A stretch of 64,000 nt of DNA from Poriferisodalis sp965116245 (GCA_965116245.1 OZ220497.1:620001-684000); one strand, 5' to 3'; positions 50,019 through 61,561 are shown, counted from the first letter of the stretch. The notes: generated from the letters alone by a model not told the origin. Numbers and translations: made by a program.

Positions 50019-51108
50019 AGGTTTCGACCCTCAGACAACAGCACAAATCGAAGAAGTCGTTGACCACCTAGAAGGCGGCCACAGCGATTCGGTTCGCTTT
50101 ATCGCTGAGAATCTTCATAACCAGGGATCACTTAGCGAAGCCCAGATAACGCGAATCGATCCCATGTCGGTACAGTTTTCGGTGGTCACGCCTTTTGGCC
50201 ATATCAACGTGCAAGCCGAGTTTGACAAGATAGTCTCGACAGTTCCAGAGCTTCGCAGCCAACTACTCAACATGCTCAAATCGGCCCGACAAGCTCACCC
50301 CAACCATGTACTTACTAGCATAGAGGCTGAACTCCAGGCAAACTCAAAGCTAGTAACTTGGGTCGGCTCTGTTCTCTCCAGGCGCCGTATAGCAACGAAT
50401 ATGGTGGAGCTGACGATTGGTGGGCTAGACAGCATGCCCGCTCTCGGAGGTGATGAGTTTAGCTATTTGATGATTCCACCAAGCGGCTACCCAAACGCTA
50501 TTGGGGCAGGAATGCCGTACTCATATGTTGACTCGCTGCCAACAGAGCAACAGCCTCGCTGTGCCTACTACACAACTCGTAGTCGACGCATTCACAGCGG
50601 AGAGATGGATCTGTGGATCTATCTACACAATCACGACGGTCACGAAGGAGACGGCGTCGCTGCATGGGCCGCAAGCGTCGCTGTTGGCGCACCGGTTGTG
50701 TTGTGGGGGCCACGACGCGCCTACTACCCACCGGACGACACTGAGCAGATCCTGCTGGTCTGTGACGAGAGCGGTCTCGCGGCCACTGCCGCCATCATCG
50801 ACTCCTGCCCAAGCTCAAACCGTGTCACCCTGCTGGCAAAGCTCCAGGCAACGTCTCACCAACCGCCTAGGCCGACGCACACCGGCTTGGAGAGCCACTG
50901 GTTCGGCCCCAAGAGCGAAGGCCACGACCTGGTCTCGGCGGTACGACAACTCCAACCCCAACCCACCGGCAGCTACGCCTTCGGTGCCGCTGAATCTCGT
51001 GAGATCAGCGTAGTCCGACGGCTTCTGCGAAACGAACTCAACTTTCCCGCCAATCAGGTCCACATGACCGGATACTGGCGCAAACAGCCGTTGCAGGCGG
51101 CGGTATGA
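49999..51108 (+). CDS. Siderophore-interacting protein with DUF2470-like N-terminus
   Basis: From ATG 49999 the product has 369 residues. Residues 1-95 look like a DUF2470 domain (VDHLEGGHSDSVRFIAENLH, ITRIDPMSVQFSVVTPFGHI). The rest is a FAD-binding/SIP reductase: RRRIATNMVELTIGGLDS, PRCAYYTTRSRRIHSGEMDL in place of the RxYTVR FAD motif, then GAPVVLWGPRRAYY, ILLVCDESGLAATAAII and a C-terminal VHMTGYWRKQ. It would reduce ferric siderophore in the cytoplasm to release iron, completing the operon. Confidence 0.88.
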   Translation: MNTLTIEGFDPQTTAQIEEVVDHLEGGHSDSVRFIAENLHNQGSLSEAQITRIDPMSVQFSVVTPFGHINVQAEFDKIVSTVPELRSQLLNMLKSARQAHPNHVLTSIEAELQANSKLVTWVGSVLSRRRIATNMVELTIGGLDSMPALGGDEFSYLMIPPSGYPNAIGAGMPYSYVDSLPTEQQPRCAYYTTRSRRIHSGEMDLWIYLHNHDGHEGDGVAAWAASVAVGAPVVLWGPRRAYYPPDDTEQILLVCDESGLAATAAIIDSCPSSNRVTLLAKLQATSHQPPRPTHTGLESHWFGPKSEGHDLVSAVRQLQPQPTGSYAFGAAESREISVVRRLLRNELNFPANQVHMTGYWRKQPLQAAV

Positions 51109-51249
51109 CACTGGGAACGGAAACTGTACGGGTGTTGTCTTGGGTCGGACGGCTGGGGCGTTGTCCGGGGTGGGTCGCGGCGGCTCGGTTGCTGTAACAT
51201 TGGCAGGTGATGTCTGACACCACGGCTGCGTCCATGGGAGGAGTTCAGT

Positions 51250-51326
51250 ATGACGACAAGCGATGATGGCTCACGGCCCGACTCCGCGCTGACCCCCCCC
51301 CCCCCCCCCGAGGCTGGGGTGCTGGT
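51250..51326 (+). CDS. Upstream start region with a 17-C tract (possible phase-variable leader)
   Basis: A strong ribosome-binding site, GGGAGGAG, lies 6 nt before ATG 51250. The frame reads TTSDDGSRPDSALT and then Pro codons in a run of 17 C (51293-51309). With 17 C it ends at a TAG near 51369. With 18 or 15 C it would fuse in frame to the surface-protein ORF at 51327. The ORF's own ATG lacks a good ribosome-binding site. This is the usual layout of slipped-strand translational switching. Confidence 0.6.
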
Positions 51327-53294
<1,968 letters not shown>

Positions 53295-53381
53295 ACAACC
53301 CAACCACTAAGCTGAACACAACACGAAGACTCAACTTAACCTCTGAGAACAGGGCAATACCGCCAGTCAAACTGCGCAGAC

Positions 53382-53412
53382 GAGATTAATCTCTGTATTT
53401 CGCGAATTCGCG
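53382..53412. other. Two perfect 12-bp palindromes between convergent genes
   Basis: GAGATTAATCTC (53382-53393) and CGCGAATTCGCG (53401-53412) stand 7 bp apart in the gap between the surface protein and mdh. There is no T-run, so their role as terminator or protein site is open. Confidence 0.4.
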
Positions 53413-53442
53413 CGCTTGGGGCTGCCTTATTGGCCAACTAAA

Positions 53443-54504
53443 TCAGCCGAGAAGGCCCATCGCTGCGACAGAGTCGCGTTCTTCGACCAATTCCGCCCAC
53501 GAGACCTCGATACGGGTGCGGCTGAACTGGTCTAGTTCTATGCCAGTCACCACGTGATACTGACCGGCAGAGACGGTCACTGGATACGAGGTGATGATGC
53601 CGTCGGGAGCGCCATAGTCGCCGGTAGACGCGATACCCATCGAAACCCAATCGCCACCGGGTGTGTCGCAGGCCCAGTCGCGTATGTGGTCCACAGCGGC
53701 CGAAGCAGCCGAGGCGGCCGACGAGGCGCCTCGCGCCTTGATGATGGCGGCGCCACGCTGCTGCACAGTAGGAATAAAGTCGTCTTCTAGCCAGGCTTGG
53801 TCATCCACCAACGCAGCGGCATTGTGGCCACCTATCTCGGCACGGAAGATGTCTGGGTACTGAGTAGCAGAGTGATTCCCCCAGATCGTCATGCGAGTCA
53901 CGTCGTTGACCGACACTCCAGCTTTACTAGCGAGCTGAGCGATAGCGCGGTTGTGATCAAGTCGAGTCATTGCCGTGAACTGTCCATCGGCGATGTTAGG
54001 CGCATTGCGCATAGCAATCAGACAGTTGGTATTGGCCGGGTTACCGACTACCAGCACCCGCACCGCAGGGTTGGCCCCCTTGCTCAGCGCCTGACCCTGA
54101 ACGGTGAAAATGCCGCCGTTGGCCTCCAGCAGATCGCTTCGCTCCATGCCCCCCTTGCGGGGCATCGACCCAACCAGCAACGCGTAATCCGCCCCTTCAA
54201 AGGCCTCGTTGGGGTCAGATGTGCCCACACGTGCGGTCAGCAGCGGGAAGGCGCAATCATCAAGTTCCATCATCACGCCATCTAGCGCTCCTAGAGCTGG
54301 CGGGATTTCCAGCATGCGCAACTCGACGGGTTGATCAGGACCGAGCATGGCACCCGAAGCGATCCGGAACAGCAAGCTGTAGCCAATTTGGCCTGCGGCT
54401 CCAGTCACCGCTACTCGAACTGGTTGCTTGCTAGCGGCACTGTCTTCAGCATTCACAGCGTTCCCCTGTTCCCCTGTTTCCCGGTATGTGGCGTATGTGG
54501 CCAT
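53443..54504 (-). CDS. mdh: Malate dehydrogenase
   Basis: This NAD-dependent malate/oxaloacetate enzyme of the TCA cycle is of the MDH type 2 branch. The nucleotide-binding VRVAVTGAAGQIGYSLLFRI is followed by MLEIPPALGALDGVMMELDD, LLVGSMPRKGGMERSDLLEA (substrate Arg), VVGNPANTNCLIAM, the catalytic region MTRLDHNRAIAQLA and TIWGNHSATQYPD with the proton-relay His. The 353-residue ORF has 16 non-conserved N-terminal residues. The GTG at 54456, preceded by two AGGGGAAC copies, is a likelier start. The Ala/Ser stretch GASSAASAASAAVDHI is a minor insertion. Confidence 0.95.
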   Translation of the reverse strand: MATYATYRETGEQGNAVNAEDSAASKQPVRVAVTGAAGQIGYSLLFRIASGAMLGPDQPVELRMLEIPPALGALDGVMMELDDCAFPLLTARVGTSDPNEAFEGADYALLVGSMPRKGGMERSDLLEANGGIFTVQGQALSKGANPAVRVLVVGNPANTNCLIAMRNAPNIADGQFTAMTRLDHNRAIAQLASKAGVSVNDVTRMTIWGNHSATQYPDIFRAEIGGHNAAALVDDQAWLEDDFIPTVQQRGAAIIKARGASSAASAASAAVDHIRDWACDTPGGDWVSMGIASTGDYGAPDGIITSYPVTVSAGQYHVVTGIELDQFSRTRIEVSWAELVEERDSVAAMGLLG

Positions 54505-54530
54505 TTTCGTGTTGGTGGTGACTGGTCGTG

Positions 54531-55409
54531 TTAGTCAATACTGGTCGTGGCAGCGTCAACAGTGTTCGCCAACAGCATGGCCCGCGTCATCGGACCGACG
54601 CCACCTAGACGTGGTGTCACCCAGCCAGCTTTTTCGCTGACTGACTCGTCCACGTCCGACAGAATCTTGCGGCCTTCGCGCGTAATGCCAGCTCCTATCA
54701 CTGCTGCACCCGGCTTGATCATGTCTGCTGTGACGAGACCTGGTACGCCAGCCGCTGCAATAACGATGTCGGCTTGTCGGGTGTAGAAGCCGAGGTCGCT
54801 GATTCCGGTGTGGACAACGGTTACCGCTGCGTTGGCAACTGGCCGCTTCAAAGCCATCAGCAGCGCCATAGGCCGACCGATAGTGAGCCCTCGACCCACC
54901 ACCACCACATGGCGGCCCTCCACCGGCACGCCATAATGCGTGAGCATCACTTGAATGCCCCGAGGGGTACAAGGCAGCGGACCGTCAGCACCCATCACTA
55001 GTCGGCCGAGGTTCACCGGATGCAAGCCGTCGGCGTCCTTGTCTGGCCTTATGGCCAGCAGCGCAGCTTCTTCGTCAAGGTGGCGCGGCAGGGGCAACTG
55101 GACGATGTAGGCGTGAACTGCTGGATCTGCGTTGAATCGCTCGATGGTGGCAATTAGCTCCGTCTGTGAGACATCGCCGGGTAGTTCCTGATGAATAGAC
55201 GCGATACCGACCTCAGCACAATCGCGGATCTTGGCGCCCACGTAGCTGTGCGATGCGGGATCATCGCCTACGAGGATCGTGCCGAGCCCCGGTTGTCGAC
55301 CGTGCTGGCTAGTCCTGGGCTGGGCAATCCTGGGCTGGGCAATCCTGGCTCGCAGATCGTCCTTGATCTGTGCGGCCAATTCCTCGCCGTTCAGCCACAC
55401 GGCAGTCAC
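54531..55409 (-). CDS. folD: Methylene-THF dehydrogenase / methenyl-THF cyclohydrolase
   Basis: This 292-residue bifunctional folate enzyme interconverts 5,10-methylene- and 10-formyl-THF. Motifs are YVGAKIRDCAEVGI with the catalytic Tyr/Lys (SYVGAK), YIVQLPLPRHLDEEAALLAI, DKDADGLHPVNLGRL and VVVGRGLTIGRPMALLM, ending GVGPMTRAMLLANTVDAA. Residues 23-42 contain the odd repeat IAQPRIAQPRTSQ encoded by 15-bp units (55312-55355), an insertion near the N-terminus. It is coupled to the upstream reductase gene by an ATGA overlap (55406-55409). Confidence 0.95.
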   Translation of the reverse strand: MTAVWLNGEELAAQIKDDLRARIAQPRIAQPRTSQHGRQPGLGTILVGDDPASHSYVGAKIRDCAEVGIASIHQELPGDVSQTELIATIERFNADPAVHAYIVQLPLPRHLDEEAALLAIRPDKDADGLHPVNLGRLVMGADGPLPCTPRGIQVMLTHYGVPVEGRHVVVVGRGLTIGRPMALLMALKRPVANAAVTVVHTGISDLGFYTRQADIVIAAAGVPGLVTADMIKPGAAVIGAGITREGRKILSDVDESVSEKAGWVTPRLGGVGPMTRAMLLANTVDAATTSID

Positions 55410-56674
55410 GGACCGCCACCGTAGCTGGCCCCACCGCGTATCGGCCCGGAGCGCTTCGTGCGGCGCTCGTGCAGGCGTCGGAGGGTGGGCGACATAGCAG
55501 CAAGCGCCCGGTCGGCAACTGCAAGCACCCGTCGGGCAGCGCCGGGAGTCTCGTTGTCGATCAGGTTTCCCATCACTTGCAAGGTGAGGCGCGCAACCGC
55601 ATCGGTACCCACCGCCATCGCTAGCCCGGCCCGCAGTAGCCGCGGATGCCCTATCAGGAACGAGAATCGCCGACCGGTGCGCAAGAAGGCATCGAACCTC
55701 TCACCCACGATGCGGTTGTAGTCAGCCGCTGCCGTCGATGGATTCGCTGCGAACAGATCAGCCGCCAAGATCCCGGACTCGAGGCCGTAGTCAATGCCCT
55801 CACCGTTCATCGGATTAATCAGCCCAGCAGCGTCGCCAACAGCCACCCAGCCCGGACCGTGCCGCTTGGTCACGCTCATCGGCAGGCGCCACGCACGAGG
55901 ACGCTCCAAGTAGGGGCCAAGCTGCCAACTATCGGCCACAAGGTCCCGGTAACTGTCGCAGAGACGGTTCAAGTTGAGCTTCGCAAAGCCCTTCATGGTG
56001 CTGAGAGCGCCCACGCCCAGGTTGACCGTGCCGTCTCCTGCAGGGAACAACCAGCCATAGCCGGGTACCGCTATGCCCGCCGCGTCTCGCAACGTGAGGC
56101 ATGCCTCCAGGTATTGCTCGCCATGGCGTGGTGTCTCAGCGTAAGTGCGGATGGCCAGACCGAACGGTTCATCCGGGTCGCGGAGCGCGCCGAGCATGCG
56201 AGCGGCGCTGCCCTGAGCACCCGCAGCCAGCACTACGAGATCGGCCGTCCAGCGTTCGCCTCCGGCGGTTACCCCCACTGCGCGGCCATCTTCGATGATC
56301 GGCAGCGCCTCACTACCAAAAAAGAGTTCGGCGCCCGCGCCAGACGCACCCTCGCACAATGCGCTATCGAGTCGACGACGCGGCCACACCGCCCCGTAGG
56401 ACCCAAACTTGCCGCTAGCTGGCCAGTCCAACTCGCGCACGCGCTCACCGGCGATCATCCGCAGGCCAGCTATGCGATGTGCGTCGTCCAGAGTGACACC
56501 CAGCTCGTCTAAAGCTGCCACCGCACGCGGTGTCAAGCCGTCGCCACACACCTTGTCTCGGCCAGGGAGGGCTTTCTCGAACACGGTTACGTTGATGCCC
56601 GCTGCGCCAGCCCGCATGGCTGTCGCCGCTCCAGCGGGACCAGCGCCGATCACAATCATGTCCCGGTGCGGCAC
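55406..56674 (-). CDS. FAD-dependent geranylgeranyl-reductase-family protein
   Basis: This 422-residue flavoprotein opens with a Rossmann motif, MIVIGAGPAGAATAMRAGAA, then EKALPGRDKVCGDGLTPRAV, the CGDGL signature of geranylgeranyl reductases. It contains VLAAGAQGSAARML, YGWLFPAGDGTVNLGVG and WVAVGDAAGLINPMNGEGI, the second FAD motif. The family reduces isoprenoid double bonds of menaquinone, chlorophyll side chains or lipids, and in Actinobacteria menaquinone is likely. The start at 56674 (PHRDMIVIG) is reasonable, while ATG 56659 would be tighter to the fold. Confidence 0.9.
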   Translation of the reverse strand: MPHRDMIVIGAGPAGAATAMRAGAAGINVTVFEKALPGRDKVCGDGLTPRAVAALDELGVTLDDAHRIAGLRMIAGERVRELDWPASGKFGSYGAVWPRRRLDSALCEGASGAGAELFFGSEALPIIEDGRAVGVTAGGERWTADLVVLAAGAQGSAARMLGALRDPDEPFGLAIRTYAETPRHGEQYLEACLTLRDAAGIAVPGYGWLFPAGDGTVNLGVGALSTMKGFAKLNLNRLCDSYRDLVADSWQLGPYLERPRAWRLPMSVTKRHGPGWVAVGDAAGLINPMNGEGIDYGLESGILAADLFAANPSTAAADYNRIVGERFDAFLRTGRRFSFLIGHPRLLRAGLAMAVGTDAVARLTLQVMGNLIDNETPGAARRVLAVADRALAAMSPTLRRLHERRTKRSGPIRGGASYGGGP

Positions 56675-56816
56675 TCCTACAGCCTGCCGACCCCGTCGCC
56701 GATTCGCTCACGAGCGTTGTCCTGTGTTGTTGGACGGTCGCGGGCTGTTGGATGAGCTTGGACTGTTGGATTATTGCTGGCTGTCGGATGATCGCGGTGG
56801 TCGCTACGTTGTCGGT

Positions 56817-58454
56817 ATGACCGAGACTCTCACAGGAACAGGTCGCTCGGCAGCCATCAGCTACGAGCAGCTCTTCAATGAAGACACGCACCCCGTGTCG
56901 GAGGCGCTGCGACGCGAGGGCGAGAGGCATCCGGGCAACACACGCGTTCCCGCGCGGGTGTACTACGCGCAAGATGTACATGACCTTGAGGTTGAGCGGC
57001 TGTGGAGCCGTGTGTGGCAACTCGCCTGCCTTGAAGAGGAGGTCCCAGAGGTTGGCGACTACCACGTTTACGACATCGCCCACCTGTCGTTCCTGATCGT
57101 GCGCGTTTCCCCTGATCAGATTAAGGCGTATCGAAACGCTTGTCTGCATCGCGGACGCAAGCTGCGCGAGACGAACGGGCGCGGTGCAGTCAACCTGCGA
57201 TGCGCATTCCACGGCTGGTGCTGGAACCTGAACGGCTCACTGCACGAGATTCCCTGCCAGTGGGATTTCCCCGACGTAGATGTGGCCGCATATGGCTTGC
57301 CCGAAGCCCAAGTCGATGTCTGGCACGGTTTCGTTTTCATCAACCCCGACCGCAACGCGGCGCCGCTCGCTGAGCATCTCGGCGACTTGGCCGAGCACTT
57401 CGCGTTCGTGCCATTTGAGCGCCGCTACAAAGCGGTCCACGTTCGCAAGCTGATGCCGATGAACTGGAAAACCTGTCAAGAAGCCTTCATGGAGAGTTAC
57501 CACGTGGTGGCTACTCACCCGACGCTCATGGAGAACCTCGGCGATGCCAACAGCCGATACGACGCCTTCGGCAACTACAGCAGGGCTATGTCGGCGCATG
57601 GTGTGCCGAGCCCGCACCTGGCCGGAATGGCGACCTATGAGCGGTTAGAAGACGGCAAGCAATTCGCTCGATGGCGCCACCCAATGAGCGGACACATCTA
57701 CGAACGGATTGGCGACGCTCAAGTGTCTGTTACCGATTTGGATGGCAACGTCAGCACTTTCGACGACGACGGCAACCACCTTGGCGGTCCACAGACTCAA
57801 GCCGACCCGCATCTGTGCAAGTGGATTGGTGGGCCCCTGCTTGATGGCATGGAGGATGTGCCTTTGATGCTGCCCGAACCGCCACCCGAGGTGACCAATC
57901 TCCGGGGGTGGATAGCTGATCAGAAGCGAGCACAGGTACGTAAGGAGATGGGCGACACTGTCGATCTTGAGGCCATCAGCGACGCGGAGATGATTGACGC
58001 CATCTTCTATTCGGTGTTCCCCAACTGGTCTCCGTGGGGTTGCTTCAATCCGATCATGTACCGGTTCAGACCTAACGGCGACAACCCGCAAGAGTGCATC
58101 TTTGAGGTGATGCTCTTTCCGCTGGCACCGCCAGACGCAGCGGACCGACCCGCTCCAGCCAAAGTCCACGACCTTGGGTTGGACGACGACTGGACGCTGG
58201 CGCCCCAACTGGGTCCGCTAGCAAAGATCTTCCAGCAGGACTCGCTGAACCTGCCCCTGGTGCAACAGGGCCTTCGAGCCCAAGAACAACAGGAGGTGAT
58301 ATTCGCCTCCTACCAGGAAACCAAGATCCGGCACTTCTATCGCCACTACTTCGACTGGCTCGGGTCCAGCATTGATAGATCGAGCGGAGCCGTAACCGAT
58401 CGCGTCTCCATTAGAAGGAACGGTAAAAGGAACGGCTCGCATGGGACGACTTGA
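56817..58454 (+). CDS. Rieske non-heme iron oxygenase, alpha subunit (1)
   Basis: From ATG 56817 the protein has 545 residues. The [2Fe-2S] Rieske site is C109-x-H111…C129-x-x-H132 (ACLHRGRKL and RCAFHGW). The mononuclear iron site lies in NWKTCQEAFMESYHVVATHP (His229, His234). About 55 residues (288-342; MSGHIYERIGDAQVSVTDLD to CKWIGGPLL) are inserted in the catalytic domain. A separate small gene at 61340 encodes a homologue of that piece. The substrate is unknown, with aromatic or steroid-like compounds possible. No reductase gene is visible here. It overlaps the SDR gene by 14 bp. Confidence 0.9.
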   Translation: MTETLTGTGRSAAISYEQLFNEDTHPVSEALRREGERHPGNTRVPARVYYAQDVHDLEVERLWSRVWQLACLEEEVPEVGDYHVYDIAHLSFLIVRVSPDQIKAYRNACLHRGRKLRETNGRGAVNLRCAFHGWCWNLNGSLHEIPCQWDFPDVDVAAYGLPEAQVDVWHGFVFINPDRNAAPLAEHLGDLAEHFAFVPFERRYKAVHVRKLMPMNWKTCQEAFMESYHVVATHPTLMENLGDANSRYDAFGNYSRAMSAHGVPSPHLAGMATYERLEDGKQFARWRHPMSGHIYERIGDAQVSVTDLDGNVSTFDDDGNHLGGPQTQADPHLCKWIGGPLLDGMEDVPLMLPEPPPEVTNLRGWIADQKRAQVRKEMGDTVDLEAISDAEMIDAIFYSVFPNWSPWGCFNPIMYRFRPNGDNPQECIFEVMLFPLAPPDAADRPAPAKVHDLGLDDDWTLAPQLGPLAKIFQQDSLNLPLVQQGLRAQEQQEVIFASYQETKIRHFYRHYFDWLGSSIDRSSGAVTDRVSIRRNGKRNGSHGTT

Positions 58455-59268
58455 AGGCAAAGTTGCAGTCATTACCGGAGGTGCCAGCGGCCTCGGCGAA
58501 GCCACGGTGCATCGTTTCGTGGAAGAAGGTGCCCGCGTTGTGGTGGCCGACATCCAAGAGGAGGCTGCACGTGAGCTTGCCTCGTCACTGGGCGACGCCG
58601 CAGTATTTTGCCGCACTGATGTCACCCAAGAAGCCGACGTAGAAGCAGCAGTCGCCGCGGCCGTTGGAGAGTTCGGGCGTTTGGACTGCATGTTCAACAA
58701 CGCTGGCATTGTGGGAGCTGTTGGATCAATCGCCCAGACATCAACGCAGGCGTGGGACGAATCGCTGACCATCTTGCTACGAGGCGTCTTCTTGGGGTGC
58801 AAACATGCGGCTCGCGTGATGATCAACCAGCGTGCGGGCTCGATCATCTCCACATCGTCAGTGGCGGGCGTCGTGGGAGGTTTGGGCCCACACGCCTACA
58901 CAGCCGCAAAGCACGGCGTGATTGGGTTGACGAGATCAATAGCGAACGAGCTAGCGCAGCACGGAGTACGAGCCAACGCAATCTCGCCAGGCAGCATCGT
59001 GACCGCAATGACCGCTTCAGTCATCAGCGGGGATCACACCGACACAGATACGGCGCAGCAGCACATTGCCGCTGGCTCTCCCCTAGGGTTCGGCGGTTTG
59101 CCGATTGATATAGCCAATGCTGCGCTCTATCTCGCGAGTGACGACGCTCGTTACGTCAGCGGGCACTGCCTAGTGGTGGATGCCGGGTTCACTGCTGCGG
59201 GCGCGGTGCCGAATCGTTTTCATCGCGGCGAGGGTTCGCTAATCGCTGAGGCCGGGCGGCGGGGCTAA
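58441..59268 (+). CDS. Short-chain dehydrogenase/reductase
   Basis: This 275-residue classical SDR has the cofactor motif TGGASGLGEA, then DVT, NNAGIVG (NNAG), the catalytic Ser in IISTSSVAGVVGG, and YTAAK (Y-x-x-x-K), followed by SPGSIVT. The Asp at the end of strand 2 (VVADIQEE) indicates NAD(H). Translational overlap with the Rieske gene suggests it oxidises the dihydrodiol or alcohol product of that enzyme. A 25-residue tail follows the core. Confidence 0.92.
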   Translation: MGRLEGKVAVITGGASGLGEATVHRFVEEGARVVVADIQEEAARELASSLGDAAVFCRTDVTQEADVEAAVAAAVGEFGRLDCMFNNAGIVGAVGSIAQTSTQAWDESLTILLRGVFLGCKHAARVMINQRAGSIISTSSVAGVVGGLGPHAYTAAKHGVIGLTRSIANELAQHGVRANAISPGSIVTAMTASVISGDHTDTDTAQQHIAAGSPLGFGGLPIDIANAALYLASDDARYVSGHCLVVDAGFTAAGAVPNRFHRGEGSLIAEAGRRG

Positions 59269-59309
59269 GGCTGGGGCTTCGGTGCATCTGCAGCAACAGC
59301 GGTGTCAGC

Positions 59310-59395
59310 CAACAAGAGTGGTCAATCAACTGGTCGATCAACAAAACAGAACGTTCAACAAGGTGGCCAACTAACAAGACTGGCCAACCAACACG
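59310..59395. repeat. Degenerate short repeats
   Basis: Repeated TGGTCAATCAACTGG/TGGCCAACTAACAAG-like units, about 12-16 bp, lie between the SDR and ABM genes, noncoding. Confidence 0.5.
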
Positions 59396-59411
59396 AAAGG
59401 CGGCAGCCGCT

Positions 59412-59759
59412 TTGATCATCATCGCTGGAGTCATCAACTTCGATACAACTGACAATCGCGACCGTGCTGTGGAGCTCAGTCACCCACTGCAACTGGCGAC
59501 TCGGCAGGAAGAACCAGGCTGCATGGCCTACTGCTTCTCGGCAGATCCGTGTGTCGAGACTCAGGTCGCGGTCTACGAGCTGTGGGCCGATGAGCCATCG
59601 CTGGCCGCCCACTTTGAGCACCCGAACTACTTCAACATGCGGGCCATGCTCGGTGAATGCGGCATCGTGGAGGCGAACGTCCTCAAGCACCGCTGCGATC
59701 TATCCGAACCGGTCTATGACGACACGCGAACACCCAGAGCGGACTTTTTCACCGCATGA
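59412..59759 (+). CDS. Antibiotic-biosynthesis-monooxygenase (ABM) domain protein
   Basis: This 115-residue dimeric ferredoxin-like ABM protein starts at TTG 59412 (IIIAGVINFD). Family features are ELSHPLQLATRQEEPGCMAY, FSADPCVETQVAVYELWADE and LAAHFEHPNYFNM. Such proteins are cofactor-free oxygenases or stress enzymes acting on quinones and other aromatic intermediates. Its position between Rieske oxygenase genes supports a role in the same pathway. Confidence 0.85.
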   Translation: MIIIAGVINFDTTDNRDRAVELSHPLQLATRQEEPGCMAYCFSADPCVETQVAVYELWADEPSLAAHFEHPNYFNMRAMLGECGIVEANVLKHRCDLSEPVYDDTRTPRADFFTA

Positions 59760-59886
59760 GCTATCGCTGCGCGGCACTTGAGGCTGCCGCCCGTGGCAAC
59801 ACGACCCAGCTTCTCAGGCAAAGCTGGGGCTCTCACCGACACACGCGCTAGCTCCCAGTGAGACCCAGAGGGGGAGGTACACCCAC

Positions 59887-61338
59887 ATGTCCATCGACAC
59901 CAACCGGTCAAGTGCATGGGGCGAAGCCAGATCACCTGGAATCAGCTACCAACAGCTCCTAGACGCCGACACACACGAGGTGCCCGACGTCTTGCGACTT
60001 GACCACCCCAGCTACCTCGGCAGCGAAGATGTAGCCGTCAGCCGCTACACCACCCGAGCTTGGCACGAAGCCGAAGTTCAGCACATCTGGCAGAAAGTCT
60101 GGCAGTACGCCTGCCGGACCGACGAGATCCCCGAAGTAGGCGACTACTACATCTATGAGATAGTGCGCGACTCATACATTGTCATGCGCACCGAGAACGG
60201 CATCAAGGCATATGTGAACGCGTGCCTGCACCGGGGTCGACGACTAAAGGACTTCAATGGTCGCTGCAGCGAAATCCGCTGCGCCTTCCACGGATTCGCA
60301 TGGACCTTGAACGGTGATCTGCAGGACATTCCCGGAGACTGGGATTTTCCTCATGTGGACCGCGAGAACTTCACACTGCCCGAGGCGCAAGTCGGTGAGT
60401 GGGCTGGCTTCGTGTTCATCAACCCCGATCCCGACAACACTGAGTCACTCAAGGACTACCTGGGCGAGATCGTAGACCAGTTTGAGGTGTGGGACCTGGA
60501 GCGGCGCTACAAACAGGCTCACGTAGCCAAAGTGATCCACGCCAACTGGAAGATCGCGCAGGAAGCTTTCTGCGAGGCATATCACGTGAACGCCACCCAT
60601 CCCCAGATCATGCCTTACCTGGGCGACACGAACTCTCAAGTGGACATTTGGGAGAACTTCGCCCGGGTGATAACGCCGGGTGGCACGCCGAGCCCACTAC
60701 TGGACTGGGAACCAACCGCTGCGGAGATGATGCGAGCGATGCTTGACGTGCGTCACGATCAGGAGCTGCCAATGCAGCTTGATGACACGGCCAACATGCG
60801 CTCCATCGCTGCCGAAGCCAGCCGAGCCCGCTGGAGGCCGATTGCTGGCTCTCAGTGGGTTGATGCAATGTCCGACGCGGAGATGATGGACAGCATTGAC
60901 TACACCGTGTTCCCCAACTTCCACCCGTGGGGCGCTTTCAACCGCATCGTGTATCGCTTCAGACCCAACGGCGACGACCATCGTTCCGCGATCATGGAGT
61001 GCATTTTCTTGGCGCCCTACCAAGGTGACAAACCTCCGCCTTGCGAAGTGCATTGGCTAGAAGAGTTCGAGACCTTCACCGACGCGCCCGAACTAGGAAT
61101 GCTCGGCAAGGTCTTCAATCAGGACCTCTTCAACATGTCGAAGTTGCAGATCGGCCTTGAGACCACGCGCAAGCCGGGGATCACACTGGGCAACTACCAG
61201 GAAGCCAAAGTGCGCTGGCTACATCACAAGCTGGCCGAATGGATTGAGCGAGACAGCGAGCAGGCAGTGCATATATCTGGTAGCGCTGCAGGGGCTAGCG
61301 ACGTCGGGTTCCCCGCCGCGGAACGAGGAGACGGTTGA
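59887..61338 (+). CDS. Rieske non-heme iron oxygenase, alpha subunit (2)
   Basis: This 483-residue paralogue of the oxygenase at 56817 shares the openings ISYQQLLDADTHEVPDVLR and ISYEQLFNEDTHPVSEALR. The Rieske motif is ACLHRGRRL…IRCAFHGF, and the iron site lies in NWKIAQEAFCEAYHVNATHP. It lacks the 55-residue insertion; the equivalent piece is encoded by the next gene, 1 bp downstream. The C-terminal 25 residues are non-conserved. It probably works with that small protein as a two-part enzyme. Confidence 0.9.
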   Translation: MSIDTNRSSAWGEARSPGISYQQLLDADTHEVPDVLRLDHPSYLGSEDVAVSRYTTRAWHEAEVQHIWQKVWQYACRTDEIPEVGDYYIYEIVRDSYIVMRTENGIKAYVNACLHRGRRLKDFNGRCSEIRCAFHGFAWTLNGDLQDIPGDWDFPHVDRENFTLPEAQVGEWAGFVFINPDPDNTESLKDYLGEIVDQFEVWDLERRYKQAHVAKVIHANWKIAQEAFCEAYHVNATHPQIMPYLGDTNSQVDIWENFARVITPGGTPSPLLDWEPTAAEMMRAMLDVRHDQELPMQLDDTANMRSIAAEASRARWRPIAGSQWVDAMSDAEMMDSIDYTVFPNFHPWGAFNRIVYRFRPNGDDHRSAIMECIFLAPYQGDKPPPCEVHWLEEFETFTDAPELGMLGKVFNQDLFNMSKLQIGLETTRKPGITLGNYQEAKVRWLHHKLAEWIERDSEQAVHISGSAAGASDVGFPAAERGDG

Positions 61339-61339
61339 G

Positions 61340-61561
61340 ATGCCCTCGGGTCTGCACCATCCGTTCAGCGGCGCGCTATACGAGCGTCAACTCGAAGGCG
61401 AGATCGGCGACATAGTGGTAACCGATGGCGACCGCTCAGGTATATTCACGCACGAGGGCGAGTGGGTCAGTGGTGAGTTGCGGGAATGTGACCCGCAGAT
61501 GTGCAACTGGATTGCTGGTCCGCAAGTGGCGAACCATCGCGTGAGTGAGCCCGGCGACTGA
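61340..61561 (+). CDS. Small protein homologous to the insertion domain of Rieske oxygenase 1
   Basis: This 73-residue product starts at 61340 after GAGGAG. HHPFSGALYERQLEGEIGDI, then VTDGDRSGIFTHEGEWVSGE and DPQMCNWIAGPQVA, aligns along its length with residues 288-342 of the 56817 oxygenase (HPMSGHIYERIGDAQVSVTD… DPHLCKWIGGPLL). The conserved Cys-x-Trp-Ile-x-Gly-Pro motif is notable. It begins 1 bp after oxygenase 2, so it is likely co-translated and a subunit of it. Confidence 0.75.
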   Translation: MPSGLHHPFSGALYERQLEGEIGDIVVTDGDRSGIFTHEGEWVSGELRECDPQMCNWIAGPQVANHRVSEPGD